From: Setomelanomma holmii
Lineage: Eukaryota; Ascomycota; Dothideomycetes; Pleosporales; Phaeosphaeriaceae
Length of the DNA stretch: 64,000 bases
Direction: 5' to 3'
Assembly (NCBI GenBank): GCA_010015745.1
Contig: ML978215.1
Span: 124,001-188,000 of the forward strand
Shown: positions 24,328 through 36,224 of the stretch, one piece after another
Layout of the letters: each line of letters opens with the position of its first letter
How positions within the stretch are numbered: position 1 is the first letter of the stretch
Notes under the pieces: generated by a model
Databases searched by the model: none
What the model was told of the DNA's origin: nothing
The model's input: only the letters and a program-made list of their open reading frames with translations
Made by a program: the position numbers and the translations under genes

Positions 24328-25600
24328 CTATAATGATGGCTTCTTCAAATGTGGAAACACGTGGCTCAAACCACCTCCCGAGCTCGCGACTGGTGCCATT
24401 GTCTTCGACTCGGGATTATCGGGCGGCCGCAAGTTGTCGCTCTTGTCTTCCGACGCCGTCTGCTCGTCTTCCTCTTGTTTCCTCGCGATCTTTCGATCAA
24501 TGTGATTCTCCAGCCAATCATGCTGTGACTTGCCCATGCTGAGCGTCTTTTCGATGTCCTTTGTAAGCTTGCCGACTTCCTCCTCTAGCAGCTCGTCCCT
24601 GTTCTTCTTCGGCTTCTCTTCTTGGGGTTCCTTAGCAAGCGCAGTCTCGGCCCATAGCGTTTCGAGCTCTTCAAGCCATCCACAAGCCTCTGCCAACTTC
24701 CTTACTCCACTGTCGCAATCCTCGAGCAATAGCACATCGTCTGGTCGCGTGCCGAGATCCCCTACTCTCTCCTGATTAATGAGCAAGCGCGGTGTTGCCT
24801 CCTCGCAGAATTGTGGTAGTGACGCGAACGGGTGCACGGAGAGCGACGTGCCCATGACAATGGCGAGATCGGCTTGTGAAGGTAGACTGCGGCTTTCGAA
24901 GAATGTAGCTGGTAGTTGTTCACCGAAAAAGACTATATCGGGTTTGACGAGGCCGTTGCAGGAAAGATCGAGGCAGCGAGGTACCCACTTTGCGCTGATC
25001 GCCTCTCGCATGCGGTCGGCGGGGTAGGATTTCTTGCATTCGATGCAGCGCTGTCTGGGAGTTGTCAGTACGCCCCTCTATCCATCTGATGTGTCTCCTA
25101 CTCTGCGAAACTTCCATGCGCCTCAACAATCTTGTCTCCAGGCACGCCAGCCTCACGCTCCAGGCAGTCGATGTTTTGTGTAAAGAGCTTCAATAGTAGC
25201 CCCTTCTTGTGTAGCAGGTGTATGAACGAGTGTGTCATGGTCGGCCGGTATTTGCCTGGGTATAGCTCTTGTGCGAGGGTATAGAAAGGCTCCGGGTTGT
25301 TGCGAAAATATGAAATGTCAAAGACGGCTTCGGCGTACGGCAGATTGAGGCGCGACAGATTTGCGTAGAGACCCGTCTCCGGCGATCGAAAGTCTGGAAT
25401 GCCTGCCGACGTGCTTATGCCGGCACCTGTCTAATGATGGTCAGCAATAGCCGCGAAGCGACTGCTGGGTATCTCACCATGACCACGATCTGTTGCGCTC
25501 GACCATCTTTGATGTATTGCGCGAGAGCCTCGAGTGTTCTTGAAGTCAAGGTCTGCGAAGGCGTGTCCTCTCCCACAATCGTGGACTCTTCGTTGCCCAT
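24328..25600 (-). CDS. HST2: Sirtuin, NAD-dependent protein deacetylase (Hst2/SIRT2 type)
   Basis: Class I sirtuin that removes acetyl groups from lysines using NAD. Exons on the minus strand: 25600-25478, 25430-25102, 25054-24328; 392 residues. The start is MGNEES. The NAD-binding motif TGAGIST..GIPDFRSP begins exon 2. The catalytic region TQNIDCLEREAG and histidine in EAHGSF precede the zinc cysteines (RCIECKKS and CLDLSCNG). IVFFGEQLP and MGTSLSVHPFASLP complete the Rossmann part. The long charged, Lys/Glu-rich C-terminal extension is typical of fungal Hst2. An open frame continues upstream of the ATG but lacks sirtuin features. No lesions seen. Confidence 0.95.
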
Positions 25601-26101
25601 CCTGAATGCTCGGCCTCGACCTTTGCCTTTGGCCTTATCTTTCCTTCGACCCTTCTCTGAATCGCGCCAGGGTCTCTCTTGCGCCAACTGCTGGCGGTGC
25701 GCTTTGTGTTTGCGTCCTATCTTGAGCGAGTGTGTCGGGTAAATAGGAAAGCGATAGGAAATGGCTGCTGCGACAAACTGACGTGGTCGTGTCACTGGGC
25801 GAGTGGTGAATATGCTAGGCAACGTTGAACATGCTCGCGACTACCCCACGCCTCGAGTAAATTCGGAAGTCCGATCAGGCTGCGTCATGCCAAGGCGCTA
25901 AAGTTTTACCAATAGGAGTCGGTGGACGTCCTCCAGCGCTCTGGCAACCGACGCAATCCAGTTGAACATAACGACCATACTCGCGTCTATTACATTCATG
26001 ATACCACAAAGCAAGCTTGTGTGTATTGCATAACTGACAGTCTCTGCAGTATTATATTAATCGTATATACATGCTACATGTGTACACTAGAGAGACACTA
26101 C
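25601..26101. other. Sirtuin upstream region
   Basis: About 500 bases. It holds the sirtuin promoter and leader and AT-rich sequence leading into the relic at 26102. Nothing else recognised. Confidence 0.4.
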
Positions 26102-26404
26102 ATGGCTGTGTCGACACGATCGTTCGCCGACCTGGTCGACTCTGTCAGCAGCCTGGTAACCGAGCTCATTGCTGCATCCCCGATAGCCCAACAGGAGCAT
26201 ATCGTCAGCTGACAAGAGGAGCTATGTAAGGCTACCGCGGCGATGATGGGGCAGGATGATGGCTTACTACCGGATGCTCTTGCAAAACCTGCACATGGTG
26301 TGACGCATCAGAACACGGTTACTTTCTCGGGATAGAACAACAACAGTTTCAATCAGGGTGTTAATTATGGTACTCAACACATGAGCGGAAGCTTTCGCAT
26401 GTAG
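26102..26404 (+). pseudogene. Relic of a 100-codon protein with an amyloid-like C-terminal motif
   Basis: One frame of 100 codons from ATG at 26102 to TAG at 26402, interrupted by TGA at 26210 and TAG at 26333. Protein texture is continuous across both stops. The first part is a predicted helix (SFADLVDSVSSLVTELIAA). The last 25 codons after TFSG are Asn/Gly/Gln-rich (NNNSFNQGVNYGTQHMSGSF). This resembles the short amyloid signalling motifs that fungal cell-death effectors share with NOD-like receptors, which is an inference from composition and spacing. The TAG is one C-to-T change from CAG. A HET-domain relic lies 300 bases downstream on the other strand. Low certainty of function, moderate certainty of a former gene. 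Confidence 0.5.
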
Positions 26405-26716
26405 ATTGCAGGTCAGGGACCGGCTATTTTCCTTTTTGTATGAGCCCAAGATTAGCGTGGGTGCTGTACTGACACAGCAGGTGTATGTCAGGAGGGAAGA
26501 AGTGTTGCGAAGTAGTACATGAATGGTAGCTGCGAGTGTGCACGTTTGATACGAGACTTCGAAGGATAGGCGGTGCCATGCGGTACCGATTCCGTATAGC
26601 AGTGTGGGTTTGAAGGTCTCGAGCCATTTAAAATACGTGCAATGGATCAACTATGGATCAGCTGCTCCTGATCCCAGTAGAGCGAAATCTCGTTACAGCA
26701 GACCTGTCATTGTGTC

Positions 26717-28819
26717 TCACATTATTGTAATGACTTGCTGCTCAAAGTCGTCGGGGTCGAAGTCCGCGAACTCGTGGCACATTTCCCTCTCCGCTTTAGT
26801 ACAAAATGGTCCCCAGAGGTGTTCAAACACTCCCACCCTCTTGAAAGTGTCCTTAGTCTCAGGGACTCTCTCCAATATGAGCCCGGTGCATTTCGTAACG
26901 CGGTTAATTCGTGTTTGACCAGATATCGTAGTGACAGGAATCATGTAGGAGAGAAATCGGATCAGGAGCAGATGAACATCGCTAGTCGCCGTTTCGTTAC
27001 AAATATGGTGGTCTGAGTCGTACAAGTCCTCACGTTTGCCAGGTGTCGTCGTTGTCTGAGAGCTGCGTCGTAAATGACTGGAAAGCTTCAAATGACTGCT
27101 CACAATTGGCCCCATCTTGTTGTTCGCTTCCGGAGTGACTGATGCCTCGACTACCGTGACAAGGTCTTCTTCCCCGCGCAGAAAATCTACCTCGTCTTCC
27201 AGTGAGGCCCAAGACCATGAGAGTGCTGGACCAGGTTAGTGGAGCTCTTCGAGGATTTTGATCTAGGGAACTTTCATACCGCGATATGATGAAGGACGAT
27301 GGCGTGCGGGGCTTGTTATCGGCCTCCACATAAGTCCCTGTGGCAAGTTGCTGCGCCAAAGACCGGCCAGATACACATCCTCAAGCACTTCGCCGAACTT
27401 TCGTGCCAATTCCGATATTGCAGGAAGCTTGTCTTGCTCAAAGGTCAACTTGCAAGCTGTGTATCTCTCAACAAGATCAAACCAATAAAGGTGGATCCGA
27501 TCCTGCTATTTCGAGCATGTACCGCAGGACTCCAATGTGTATGTTGCTCTAGAGAGATTCCTGCAAGCATCCGGTCGAGCTTGAAAGGAACAACTATACC
27601 CCACCTGAGAGTGAACGGATCCCAATGGTTACTTGTAGGAACACCGTGAGGGAATAATTCGTTAGCAAGCACTTCTGAACACTCCCAACTCAAATGATAT
27701 CCAAAGTGGACGATTCGTGAGCGCAGAAGTCGTTCTTGGAGCACCCAGCCGCGCTTCATTAGATCTTGGTCCATCAGTTGCAATTGCCAGCTCTCCAAAA
27801 GCCCATAGCATTCGTCTCGGTAGGCTTGGCGCTCGACAACCACGGGGATCGCTATATCTTGTGATGTGTTACTCGGAGGATACAGCTGCAACCGCACTGA
27901 AGTTGCAGAATGCGTAACGATAGATATCGCCCATGTTTTCTATCTCCCTGGCGCAATCAGCTTTGTCATCTTGGACAAAACATACCGCATCTATCCATAG
28001 GTATCCAATGTTTAAATTGTGACATATGTCAATTGCGTCCCAGATTACCGCTGGTAGCAACGCTCTGTCGATGTGGCGCCTGTAACTTCTGCGATTCGAT
28101 CGTAGAAGTTTTGGCATCGAGTGATCGTCCCAGCGGTGGCTCAATGTTGCGTATGCGGGCTGACGCCGGTAAAACTCATGGTTGAGCACAATATAAGGTC
28201 GGTCAGGTGTGCGCACATCGATCAACAGGTGTGGAAACCGGTGGATGCTAATCGTCTCAGGGGGCTGGCAACAAATAGTGTGACCGTAGAGACACATATC
28301 TAACCACTTCTTGATCATGCTGAAGCTCCGTCCTTCTGCTGATTGGAAGGACTGATTTGTGGTATTAACAGCCCACGTGGATGCTGATGGAAAGATATGC
28401 GACAAGTGGTCAGGCAGCTTTCCATAGGACGTTCCGCGAATTCTGGGTTCTTGTGTTCCGGCACGAGGTCACAACATAATTCTAAACCCACGGTCATCTT
28501 CGACAGAAGGGTGCGTGTGATCAAGGTATAGAAACTGGTGTATAGGTCGCTCTGTGGCAATGGACCGCTTGTACCGAGCACAGCCATTCTTCTCGAATAG
28601 TTGAAGTAGCGACAATCTCGACAACGTGCCATCGTGTGGTATATCCTTTTGTGGTAGTGATTGCATATAGTTCCATTGCGGGACACAGATAGGACATTTG
28701 GCTATCGCGGCCTCGCGGACTTTCTCGACGAGTGCATCAACGAAAGTGACCTCGGTCCGTGCGTATGTCTTTCTCAGTAGCTCCCCATGGTCGGATGAGC
28801 AAAGCTCTACACTATACAC
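26717..28819 (-). pseudogene. HET-domain gene relic with several frameshifts
   Basis: Remains of a large heterokaryon-incompatibility (HET) protein on the minus strand. Pieces in order are a cysteine-containing N-terminal part (KCPICVPQWNY); FPHLLIDVRTPDRPYIVLN; the HET core YATLSHRWDD with LWIDAVCFVQDD and MGDIYRYAFCNFSA; RGWVLQERLL with LSWECSEV; then KLPAISELARKFGEVL and LAGLWRSNLPQGLMWRP; and a C-terminal part ending FEQQVITIM. Consecutive pieces lie in different frames (shifts near 28480, 28390, 27890, 27445 and 27280), so no intact product is possible. A closely similar relic lies at 45.8-47.2 kb. Confidence 0.85.
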
Positions 28820-31655
28820 AAAATTCCGTTGTTACCGAGGAGTGCATTTCTCAACAGTGGTGGTGGATGCACTGAGGCATTTCGGTGAAGGTCAAATTTG
28901 GTGGTCGTATGTAAATGCCATGAGAGGGCCACACATAAGACCGGAGAACTGCATTACAGACCATCAAGTGGTGTTACAGCTTTATGCAATAAATGGGCGG
29001 TCGCATTCGAAACTCACATGATCGATATGAGTTGTTACCCATACTGGCAAGGTCGGAGTCCACAAGCTCAGGAACTCTCATACAACCCGCGTCTTGACAG
29101 TTGCCATCGCGGAACTGGTTGAAAAGTCCAAGCTTGCAAGTCTATCGTTCGCACCCCAGCCGATACTGCAGATATAGTCGAATGAAGCTCTATAGACTCT
29201 CATGGTCTCAAGGTATATTGCAGCCATCGTTGCCCGTCAGAGACAGCACAGTTAAGAAACTGGGCTGCTTCGCATGAAATACAAATTCAATTAGCGGAAT
29301 GACATCAGGTGAAAATAGTGTCTTTCTCAAGGCGCAGTTCGTAGTCTGTCGGCGCTAAATGACCAAGGAGTCAGTAATTCGCCACTGCGATCTTCAAACA
29401 GGGAGCCAATGAGTGAAGTAGGGTGCCTGCAGGAATTGGTGTCGTGAAGTCCTGGTGAGCTATAGTTCGTGCTTCGCGCACGACCTCAGAGGTCATCTTG
29501 CCTCAAGTACCTGAATGGGTCCTGACGACAGCTGGTGCGACCATCCAGACAGAGCAGTGGTTGGAAAATAGTGGTTCGACTGAGGCTAGCCTTGTGGAAC
29601 GGTCTGATGGAACTTGTTACCAGCCTTGTGTCTGACAGTAACAACAGGTTGGTAAGCCAGCCCGCCCACAATGTCCTCGGACCGGCCATATCGTGTCAAG
29701 CTGTGCTTCAAGATATGAAGACCGGCCCGTAGTGCTTGACAAAGCTGTTCAGGCTCCGGCATAACAGATGGCGAAAGAGTTTCGGGCCGTCCCTTCCCTG
29801 CTTACCCGCCCAAGTAGGTAGGGTAGACCGATAATGTCACGGGACCGGCGCTTAAATCATGTCGACTTCTACCTTCTCGTTCCTTCTGAGCCCTTGTTCC
29901 TGCTCAGACAGCACCGCATTTGCTATGAGCCAGGCATTGGCTCGACGCGACGATGGCGTCAGGTCGATACGCGCAGAACCCCGCCTTCTGCTTCTCACGC
30001 GTTCTCATACGCGGAGTCTCCAGCGGACCTCAACAATGCGTCGATCAGCGATGCGAATCATCTTCGCTTACCTGTTCAACAGCTTTCGTGCATTGACACG
30101 TGAAAGCACACTTGCTGCGCATGCCATTGTGGCGTGAAGGCATCCTTCCCGCAGCTTGGCCATCTTGGTATTGCGATACCGAGTGTCGAGGCTCTTAGGA
30201 CGGCCATCGCGCCGCGGCTCCGGTGTCAAAGAGCTCGGTTGCTTCTGATTCGCAAAACTCTCATGTCACCGGTCGTGGTACGTCCAAAAGTTCCTGACAT
30301 GAAGTTCGCTCTCAGCCGCAACACCAAGCAATGGATGAATCAGCGTCCTCAGAACCTGCACAAATCACGAATCGCGCGGCACCCGGGCGCCAAATTGTCG
30401 GCATCCGTTTCTCGTAGACATGGTCAGGGGTTGTGTGCAGAAGATCCACATTCACATGTTACCACAATCACCAGACTTCCTATCTTGGACTTCGAACGTC
30501 CTCAACAACACTCGCGACCGTTTGACGTTGACGCACATGCAGCACAACACTACGCTATGCATTGCGCAGTACAGCTGCGGCACGTCTGACAACGTGCGTC
30601 AATGACCGATAAGATTCTCGAGGCCAATGAGGTAGGGTAGACGATGAGGGGAACCATGGCGAAGGGGGGAGAATTCCTTAGCCATGCCGCGATACTCATT
30701 GATATGATTGAATGATGGGAGGTTGCCCTATCAAACCCCACGAACCGAACCACTGGCGCAGTTCAACACGAAACATGCGCTGACCGCAGAGAGCAGGACT
30801 GAGTGGAATGTATTTATGTACCTTCAGATCTCCTGATCAACACCGGGCTGTCTCAAGACTCGAATCGAGTACCGACGTGCAATCGACGCGGAATGTCGCG
30901 AATGTTTTGTCATTGAGAGCTATTAGGTCCACTCTCAACAGCAATATAGGCTTTTAGTCCACGCCTTCAGTCAGGGCACATTAGCGCTTGCGAAACCACC
31001 TACCGGAAGAGACGGTATTGTGCATGCGGCAAGCTCAATCATTGGGTCATTTCCTTGGTCGAAAGAGAATTGCAACACGTTCACCAAACGGGACGAAGCA
31101 TGCGTCTCTTATCGTGACCGTTGAGTGGCCAATGCTCCTTTCACATGCCAGGCAAGCGCCTTGCAGGCGGCGGCGTGAACTCAATGTCTAATGTCGCGAG
31201 ACAGTTGATGCGCCTATCCGCAGAGAGCGCAGGAAGGAGGTAGTATAGGATCAAGGCGGTTGCAAAACGTGTAACACGCGCATGTTCAGCAACTCAGAAG
31301 AGATGAGACGAACCGTGATCGCCAGCTGCAGGCAGGAGCGTTCGCTTAGAAGCAGGGGCAGGGCAGGAGCGTCACTGCAATTGTTTATCGATAAGGGCAT
31401 TAGCCACTTTCACATGCTATTCATCACGCAGTCGCCCGCGCTGTTTTCAGGTAAGGTCTTTCTTTGCTCCAATCAGCCTAACACGTACATCATCGCGCAA
31501 GACCGGAACCTGCTCGCATATAATAAGGTACGTTGAGGCGAAGCTCCCTTCTCACGTTGTTTTGTGCTGCTCTTCCATACTTTCCTCTTCCTTTGCAGTC
31601 GCACTCACACAAACTTTCACAAAAGGCACTACACAATTACTAGAGACACTCGCTC
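28820..31655. other. Gene-poor stretch, no gene recognised
   Basis: About 2.8 kb with short frames only. The longest (30134-30589, plus, 151 codons) has no recognisable domain and no supporting splice or start context. The region lies between the HET relic and the perilipin-like gene and may contain decayed repeats I cannot identify. Confidence 0.4.
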
Positions 31656-32516
31656 ATGACACCCCACGCAACACAAGACACGACATCTTCCCAGACAAAC
31701 GGCGACATGAGCAACAACAGCGCTTCGTTGACCAACGGCGAGACGCCGCGCTCAAGAACTCTGTCGGTATGTTCTCCTTCCGGCAGAAACAGACATTCCT
31801 TGCACAGCATTCTTGCCTACAAGCCATTCGGACATCAGTCGATCAACGGCTATCGTGAGCTGCGCAGCTCTGGGGATCACTGCGACCCCCAAAGCGGGGC
31901 TGTCAGGGCGCCTTGGAATGGCCAATATCCATTGACCAGTTACACCGCGCCTTGCTATCACGATGCACGCCCGGCTTCTTCATCCCACCCAATCACCCCA
32001 CGTCTGCAACCCGCCTCCACGGTGTGACAGCTAACAGTCCGGTAGCATCTCCAGTCGTACCCCGTCGTTCATGACACGGTCGAGACCCTCAAGAATACCC
32101 AGATCGGCACCAGCACACTGAACCTTGCCTCCAACACATACCAAAGCGTCGTCGCACCCTTCCACCCATACCTCCAGCGCCCATACTCCGTCGCATCCCC
32201 ATACCTTTCCAAGGCAGACGAATTTGGCGACAATGGTCTCACCAAGCTTGAGACGCATGTGCCACTCGTCAAGGAGGATACCTCAGTGCTGAAGGGATAT
32301 GCGTTTGCGCCCTTCAACTACCTTACTGGAACCTGGAATGAGCAATACCAGAGGACGCAGCACCGCAACGGCGTCGTCAAGGTCGGTCTTGCTGTGATCA
32401 GCACCGAGCTCAAGATCGTCCAGGATGGCTGCACCGTCTTCCTCGACTACTGGAACGCCAAGAAAGGACCCGTCAAGGAGAAGCTGAACGAGAAGGCCGA
32501 ACAGGTAAAACAGTAG
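31656..32516 (+). CDS. CAP20/perilipin-like lipid-droplet protein
   Basis: Relative of fungal CAP20 and Metarhizium Mpl1, which coat lipid droplets and affect appressorium turgor and lipid storage. Exons: 31656-31766 and 32046-32516; 193 residues, the usual size. Conserved stretches are HLQSYPVVHDTVETLKN, YLQRPYSVASPYLSKAD, DNGLTKLETHVPLVKEDT and the C-terminal KGPVKEKLNEKAEQVKQ. The first exon is a short Ser/Asn/Thr-rich lead. The 279-base intron is long for this window. The splice was chosen because it joins phase-0 ends directly before HLQSYP, so the first exon is less certain than the second. The frame stays open for 115 codons after the stop. Confidence 0.82.
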
Positions 32517-32861
32517 GCTGGTGACCGCGTTCGACCTTACCTTCCTCGCCTTCCCTATTCCGTAGTCATTCGTCGTCGCTCATCCGATCCATCGCATACA
32601 TTTCCTTCCCCAACTGCAGAGAACACTGCTGGCCCTTCGGGACGTCGACGCAGGAGGAGAAGCAAGTCTTCCACTGCGCAAGCTCCCTCTCTGGAGACGT
32701 GCGTGGAGAACGTGGGTAGTTCTAGTTCTAGTTCAGGGACCTCTTCTCAATCAGTGGCCTCCAGTAACAGGAAAAGTTCGGATGTCTCTCCAAAGTCTAG
32801 CAGCAGGAAGGATTCGACGCGTGTTTCTTGGAGCGAGCCGGTTGCCAAACGGTCGGGTTGA
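32517..32861 (+). other. Open frame directly downstream of the perilipin-like stop
   Basis: After TAG at 32514-32516 the same frame is open for 115 codons to TGA at 32859-32861. It encodes a basic, Ser-rich tail (RRRRRSKSSTAQAPS, then SSSSSSGTSSQS, ending STRVSWSEPVAKRSG). The composition looks like a disordered protein tail, not random sequence. It could be translated by stop-codon readthrough, be the original C-terminus cut off by a CAG-to-TAG change, or be 3' untranslated sequence open by chance. Confidence 0.4.
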
Positions 32862-33646
32862 CTCTTCTCTTTTTAGATACCTTTCTCTTTTCTTTTCGCT
32901 ACGCTATGAGCAGATGGCCGCGACGTGTCGTCGTCGCTGGTTTTTCTTAGGCAGTACATTGGATAGACTGATTTATGATGACCCATATCATCCTTCGCTC
33001 CGTATGCTGCTCATGCTGTACTTGAGGCCAATCGTGTACAGCTCCCGTGCATTGCCCTGCACGCGGACTTGAAGTCAGTGCTGCGATTTTATCTCAGCAT
33101 GCTGATCCGAGTCTCTCATTTCCAGGTGTGGCGTGTCTCACATTGCCACAATCACGATCCTCACGGTGCTAGACTGGTGTCTTTGCTTTACATGTGACAA
33201 GCCGCTCTTCTCAGACCAGTGACAGATTCCAGCGATAGGGTTTGAGCGAACATGCAATGTCATTCCACAGCATCCGAATAGTCCTTCACATGTCCTTCTC
33301 TGACACTCAATCGGAGGCTTTCTGGTGGCTCGTTAGCTTCCCTGCATTGTTGGATGATGGTAGAGACACATCAGTGAATAATGCAGTGTCTATGCATATG
33401 CAGTGACATATCAGCGTAGAGTCGCATGTGGGATCATATGCGCGGGAAAGAATCGTGAACGTCGTGAATTGATCCCGAAGCCGGAGTTTCATGCTTTCAT
33501 TTTCAAGCCGAAGTACACGCCAGGATGGCAGGCCCTTTTCTGGAGCTCTGTCCACCCAATGCTAAACCACCGACATGCTCATTGCAGGATGTCCACGTGT
33601 GTCAAATCATGCCTGTCTGCGCCCAGCCCGTAACCCCAAGGAAAGC
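32862..33646. other. Intergenic region before RPL27
   Basis: About 790 bases: 3' regions of the perilipin-like gene (plus) and RPL27 (minus), which converge here. Nothing recognised. Confidence 0.45.
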
Positions 33647-34255
33647 CTAGAACTGTAACGGGGTGAAGAACCACCTGTTCTTGCCCGACTGGTATCGCTC
33701 CTCGAACGCCTTCTTGACCGTCTTCTTGGCCTCCTCCCGTTGCGAGACCTCCTTGAATGTGTCGGCAGCGAGCACGCCCTTCAGATTGTCGAGCTCAATG
33801 GTGTAGCGGGTGGGCATCAGGTGGGTGTCTGCCTCTATCAGTATAGCTCCTGCAATGCGATCTCAGTCCCACGTACAGTTGACCTGCTTGACGAAAGGCT
33901 TGACCTTGCTCTTCTTGGCCTGCTTGGTCTTTGACATGCGGCGGGTGACCTTGGACGGGTAGCGCTCGATACCGGCGACGAGGGCGTGAGGGAAGGGGTG
34001 CGACTTGGTGCCGTTGTCGAGTGGTGAAATGATCACACACTTCTTGCCGGCATAGCGGCCCCGGGTGATAATGACAACGCGTCCGACCTTGAGGCTGTAG
34101 ATAGTCTGTTAGCAGCTGTCCTGTCGCATGCGTGCGTCTCGCGGCGTGGTGGTGAAGATATTAGAGAGCATCCCGGCGCACCGAGACCTCTCACAATATC
34201 CCATTCGCAGCCCATGGTAATTCGTGCGGATGATTCGGGGCACTCACAACTTCAT
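33647..34255 (-). CDS. RPL27: 60S ribosomal protein L27 (eL27)
   Basis: Structural protein of the large ribosomal subunit. Exons on the minus strand: 34255-34248, 34094-33877, 33828-33647; 135 residues, the family length. It opens MKFLKVGRVVIITRGRYAGK (KOW-type fold), contains HPFPHALVAGIERYP and VTRRMSKTKQAKKSKVKPF, and ends WFFTPLQF. As in many ribosomal protein genes the first exon is tiny (8 bases) and the first intron (153 bases) is the longest. It shares a 249-base divergent promoter with the ribosome-assembly gene SOF1. Confidence 0.97.
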
Positions 34256-34504
34256 TGTGGCTGTCGTCCGGGATGGTAGTCGGGTTAGTGGTCGTGGAGT
34301 TCGAGGTTGTCGTTGTCTTGAAAATGCGCCAGGTTCGTCTGTGGGCCGGCGAAAAGAGGAAGCGAGCGCCGGCCAGCCAGAAATCGCGCTAGTGAGCTGG
34401 CGTCTTATTGGCCAGCCCCACTCGCCGCCTTCGAACTTTTGGCGTGTCTGCCAAAAAGTTCGCGACACCGAGCGAATGCATACTGAACGTCAACCACACC
34501 CACG
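34256..34504. promoter_or_regulatory. Shared divergent promoter of RPL27 and SOF1
   Basis: 249 bases separate the start codons of a ribosomal protein gene and a small-subunit processome gene transcribed away from each other. Co-regulation of the two is a reasonable inference; no specific binding site is claimed. Confidence 0.6.
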
Positions 34505-35891
34505 ATGAAGATCAAGGCCCTCAGCCGGTCGGCTTCGTCGGCGCAGGCACCTGGATCGAACGTACAAAAAGTCACGCGCAACCTCGACCCCAATCAACAT
34601 CCTTTCGAACGGGCACGGGAATACACACGAGCTCTCAATGCGACCAAGGTCGAGCGCATGTTTGCGCAGCCCTTCATTGGCGACTTCGAACCCGGGCACG
34701 TGGACGGTGTATATTCTTTCGCCAAAGACCCTAACTCACTCGAGCATTTCGCAAGTGGTAGTGGTGACGGCGTGGTAAAAGTGTGGGACTTTACAAGCAG
34801 GGAAGAGAAGTGGCAGGCACAAGCACACGAGAACCTGGTCAAGGGCATGTGCTGGACAAGAGACAAGAAACTCATAACATGCGGTTCGGATCGGCAGATA
34901 CAATTGTTTGAACCATATTCACAAGCCTTGAAGACTGCACCTAAGGCGACCTGGCACGGCAGTGCAGCCTTCACGTCGGTATCGCACCATCGATCGATGC
35001 CTTCATTCGCCGCAGCCTCGAGTATGGTCTCTATATACGACACCACCCGGACTTCTGGTGCGCCTGTGCAGACGCTGGTCTGGCCGTCAGCGATTGACAC
35101 GATCAACCACGTCTCCTTCAATCAAACCGAGACCTCGATCCTTGCAACTTGCGCAACAGATAGGGCTGTCATCCTGTATGATCTCCGTACGAGTATGCCT
35201 CTCCACCGCACCGTTCTCAACTTTGCGTCAAACTGCATATCCTGGAACCCCATGGAAGCCTACAACTTCGCCGTTGCCAACGAGGACCACAATGCATATG
35301 TAAGTGATGCTTGAAGGTCGACTCGAAAACCACTGACACATTCAGATATTCGATATGCGAAACATGAAGCGTGCGCTGCAGGTGCTGAAGGGCCACGTCG
35401 CTGCGGTCATGAGCGTCGAGTTCAGCCCGACTGGCGAGGAGCTTGTGACCGGCTCGTACGATCGATCAGTCCGCCTATGGGAGCGACAAAAGGGGCATTC
35501 TCGAGACATCTATCATACCAAGCGCATGCAGCGAGTCTTCTCGGTCGCCTGGTCACCAGACAACAACTACATTCTCAGCGGATCGGATGACGGGAACGTG
35601 CGACTCTGGCGTGCGAGAGCTGCCGAGCGAAGGGGTGTCAAGTCGTATGCTTTGCAGCAGAAGTTGCAGTACGATGAAGCGCTCAAAGAGCGGTACAAAC
35701 ACATGCCCGAGATCAAGCGCATCGCTAGACACAGGCACATTCCAAAGACTGTCAAGAAGGCTGGCGAGATCAAGAGCGAGGAGCTCAAGGCGATCAAGAG
35801 GAGGGAGGAGAACGAGAGGAGACACACGAAGAAGGGTCAGACAAGGCGAAAGGCGGAACGCGAGAAGATGGTGTTGGCGAGGGAGCAGTGA
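34505..35891 (+). CDS. SOF1: Sof1/DCAF13, WD40 protein of the U3 snoRNP processome
   Basis: Needed for 18S rRNA processing in the nucleolus. Exons: 34505-35299 and 35346-35891 with a 46-base intron; 446 residues. The N-terminus MKIKALSRS and the NLDPNQHPFERAREYTRALNA-type stretch are characteristic. WD40 repeats follow (for example SGSGDGVVKVWD, TCGSDRQIQLFE, TGSYDRSVRLWE, SGSDDGNVRLWR). The basic Sof1-specific C-terminal domain follows (KERYKHMPEIKRIARHRH, then a Lys/Arg/Glu-rich tail). No lesions. Confidence 0.97.
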
Positions 35892-36224
35892 TTCACCGAG
35901 GAGCGTTCATGGCATCCTTCCTGCATAGCGACGGCGTTCAAAATTTCAATCATGAGGTTTTCTTATGGCCTCGAAGACAAGTCATATTCTTCATTGCGAT
36001 TATTTTGGGGTTTACTCGCACACTGGTAAACGGAGCTGCCTTCGGCACGTGATAATGCGATTGCGTCATCTCTGGATTGGAAATGTATCATGCAGGGCGC
36101 AGGGCCTCCAGCTTCCTACAGCCGAGTACCATGTCGGGATACCTTCCGACGTCTTTATTATAAAGCAGAACTTCAGGCAACACCATCACTCCGCAATTGC
36201 ACAGTAACACGAAATCAACCAACA
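35892..36224. other. Intergenic region SOF1 to hydrolase gene
   Basis: About 330 bases: SOF1 3' region and the promoter of the alpha/beta hydrolase gene. Nothing else recognised. Confidence 0.45.

Noticed and set aside
30134..30589. 151-codon plus-strand frame
   Set aside because: No domain, signal peptide or splice context; the surrounding 2.8 kb is gene-poor.
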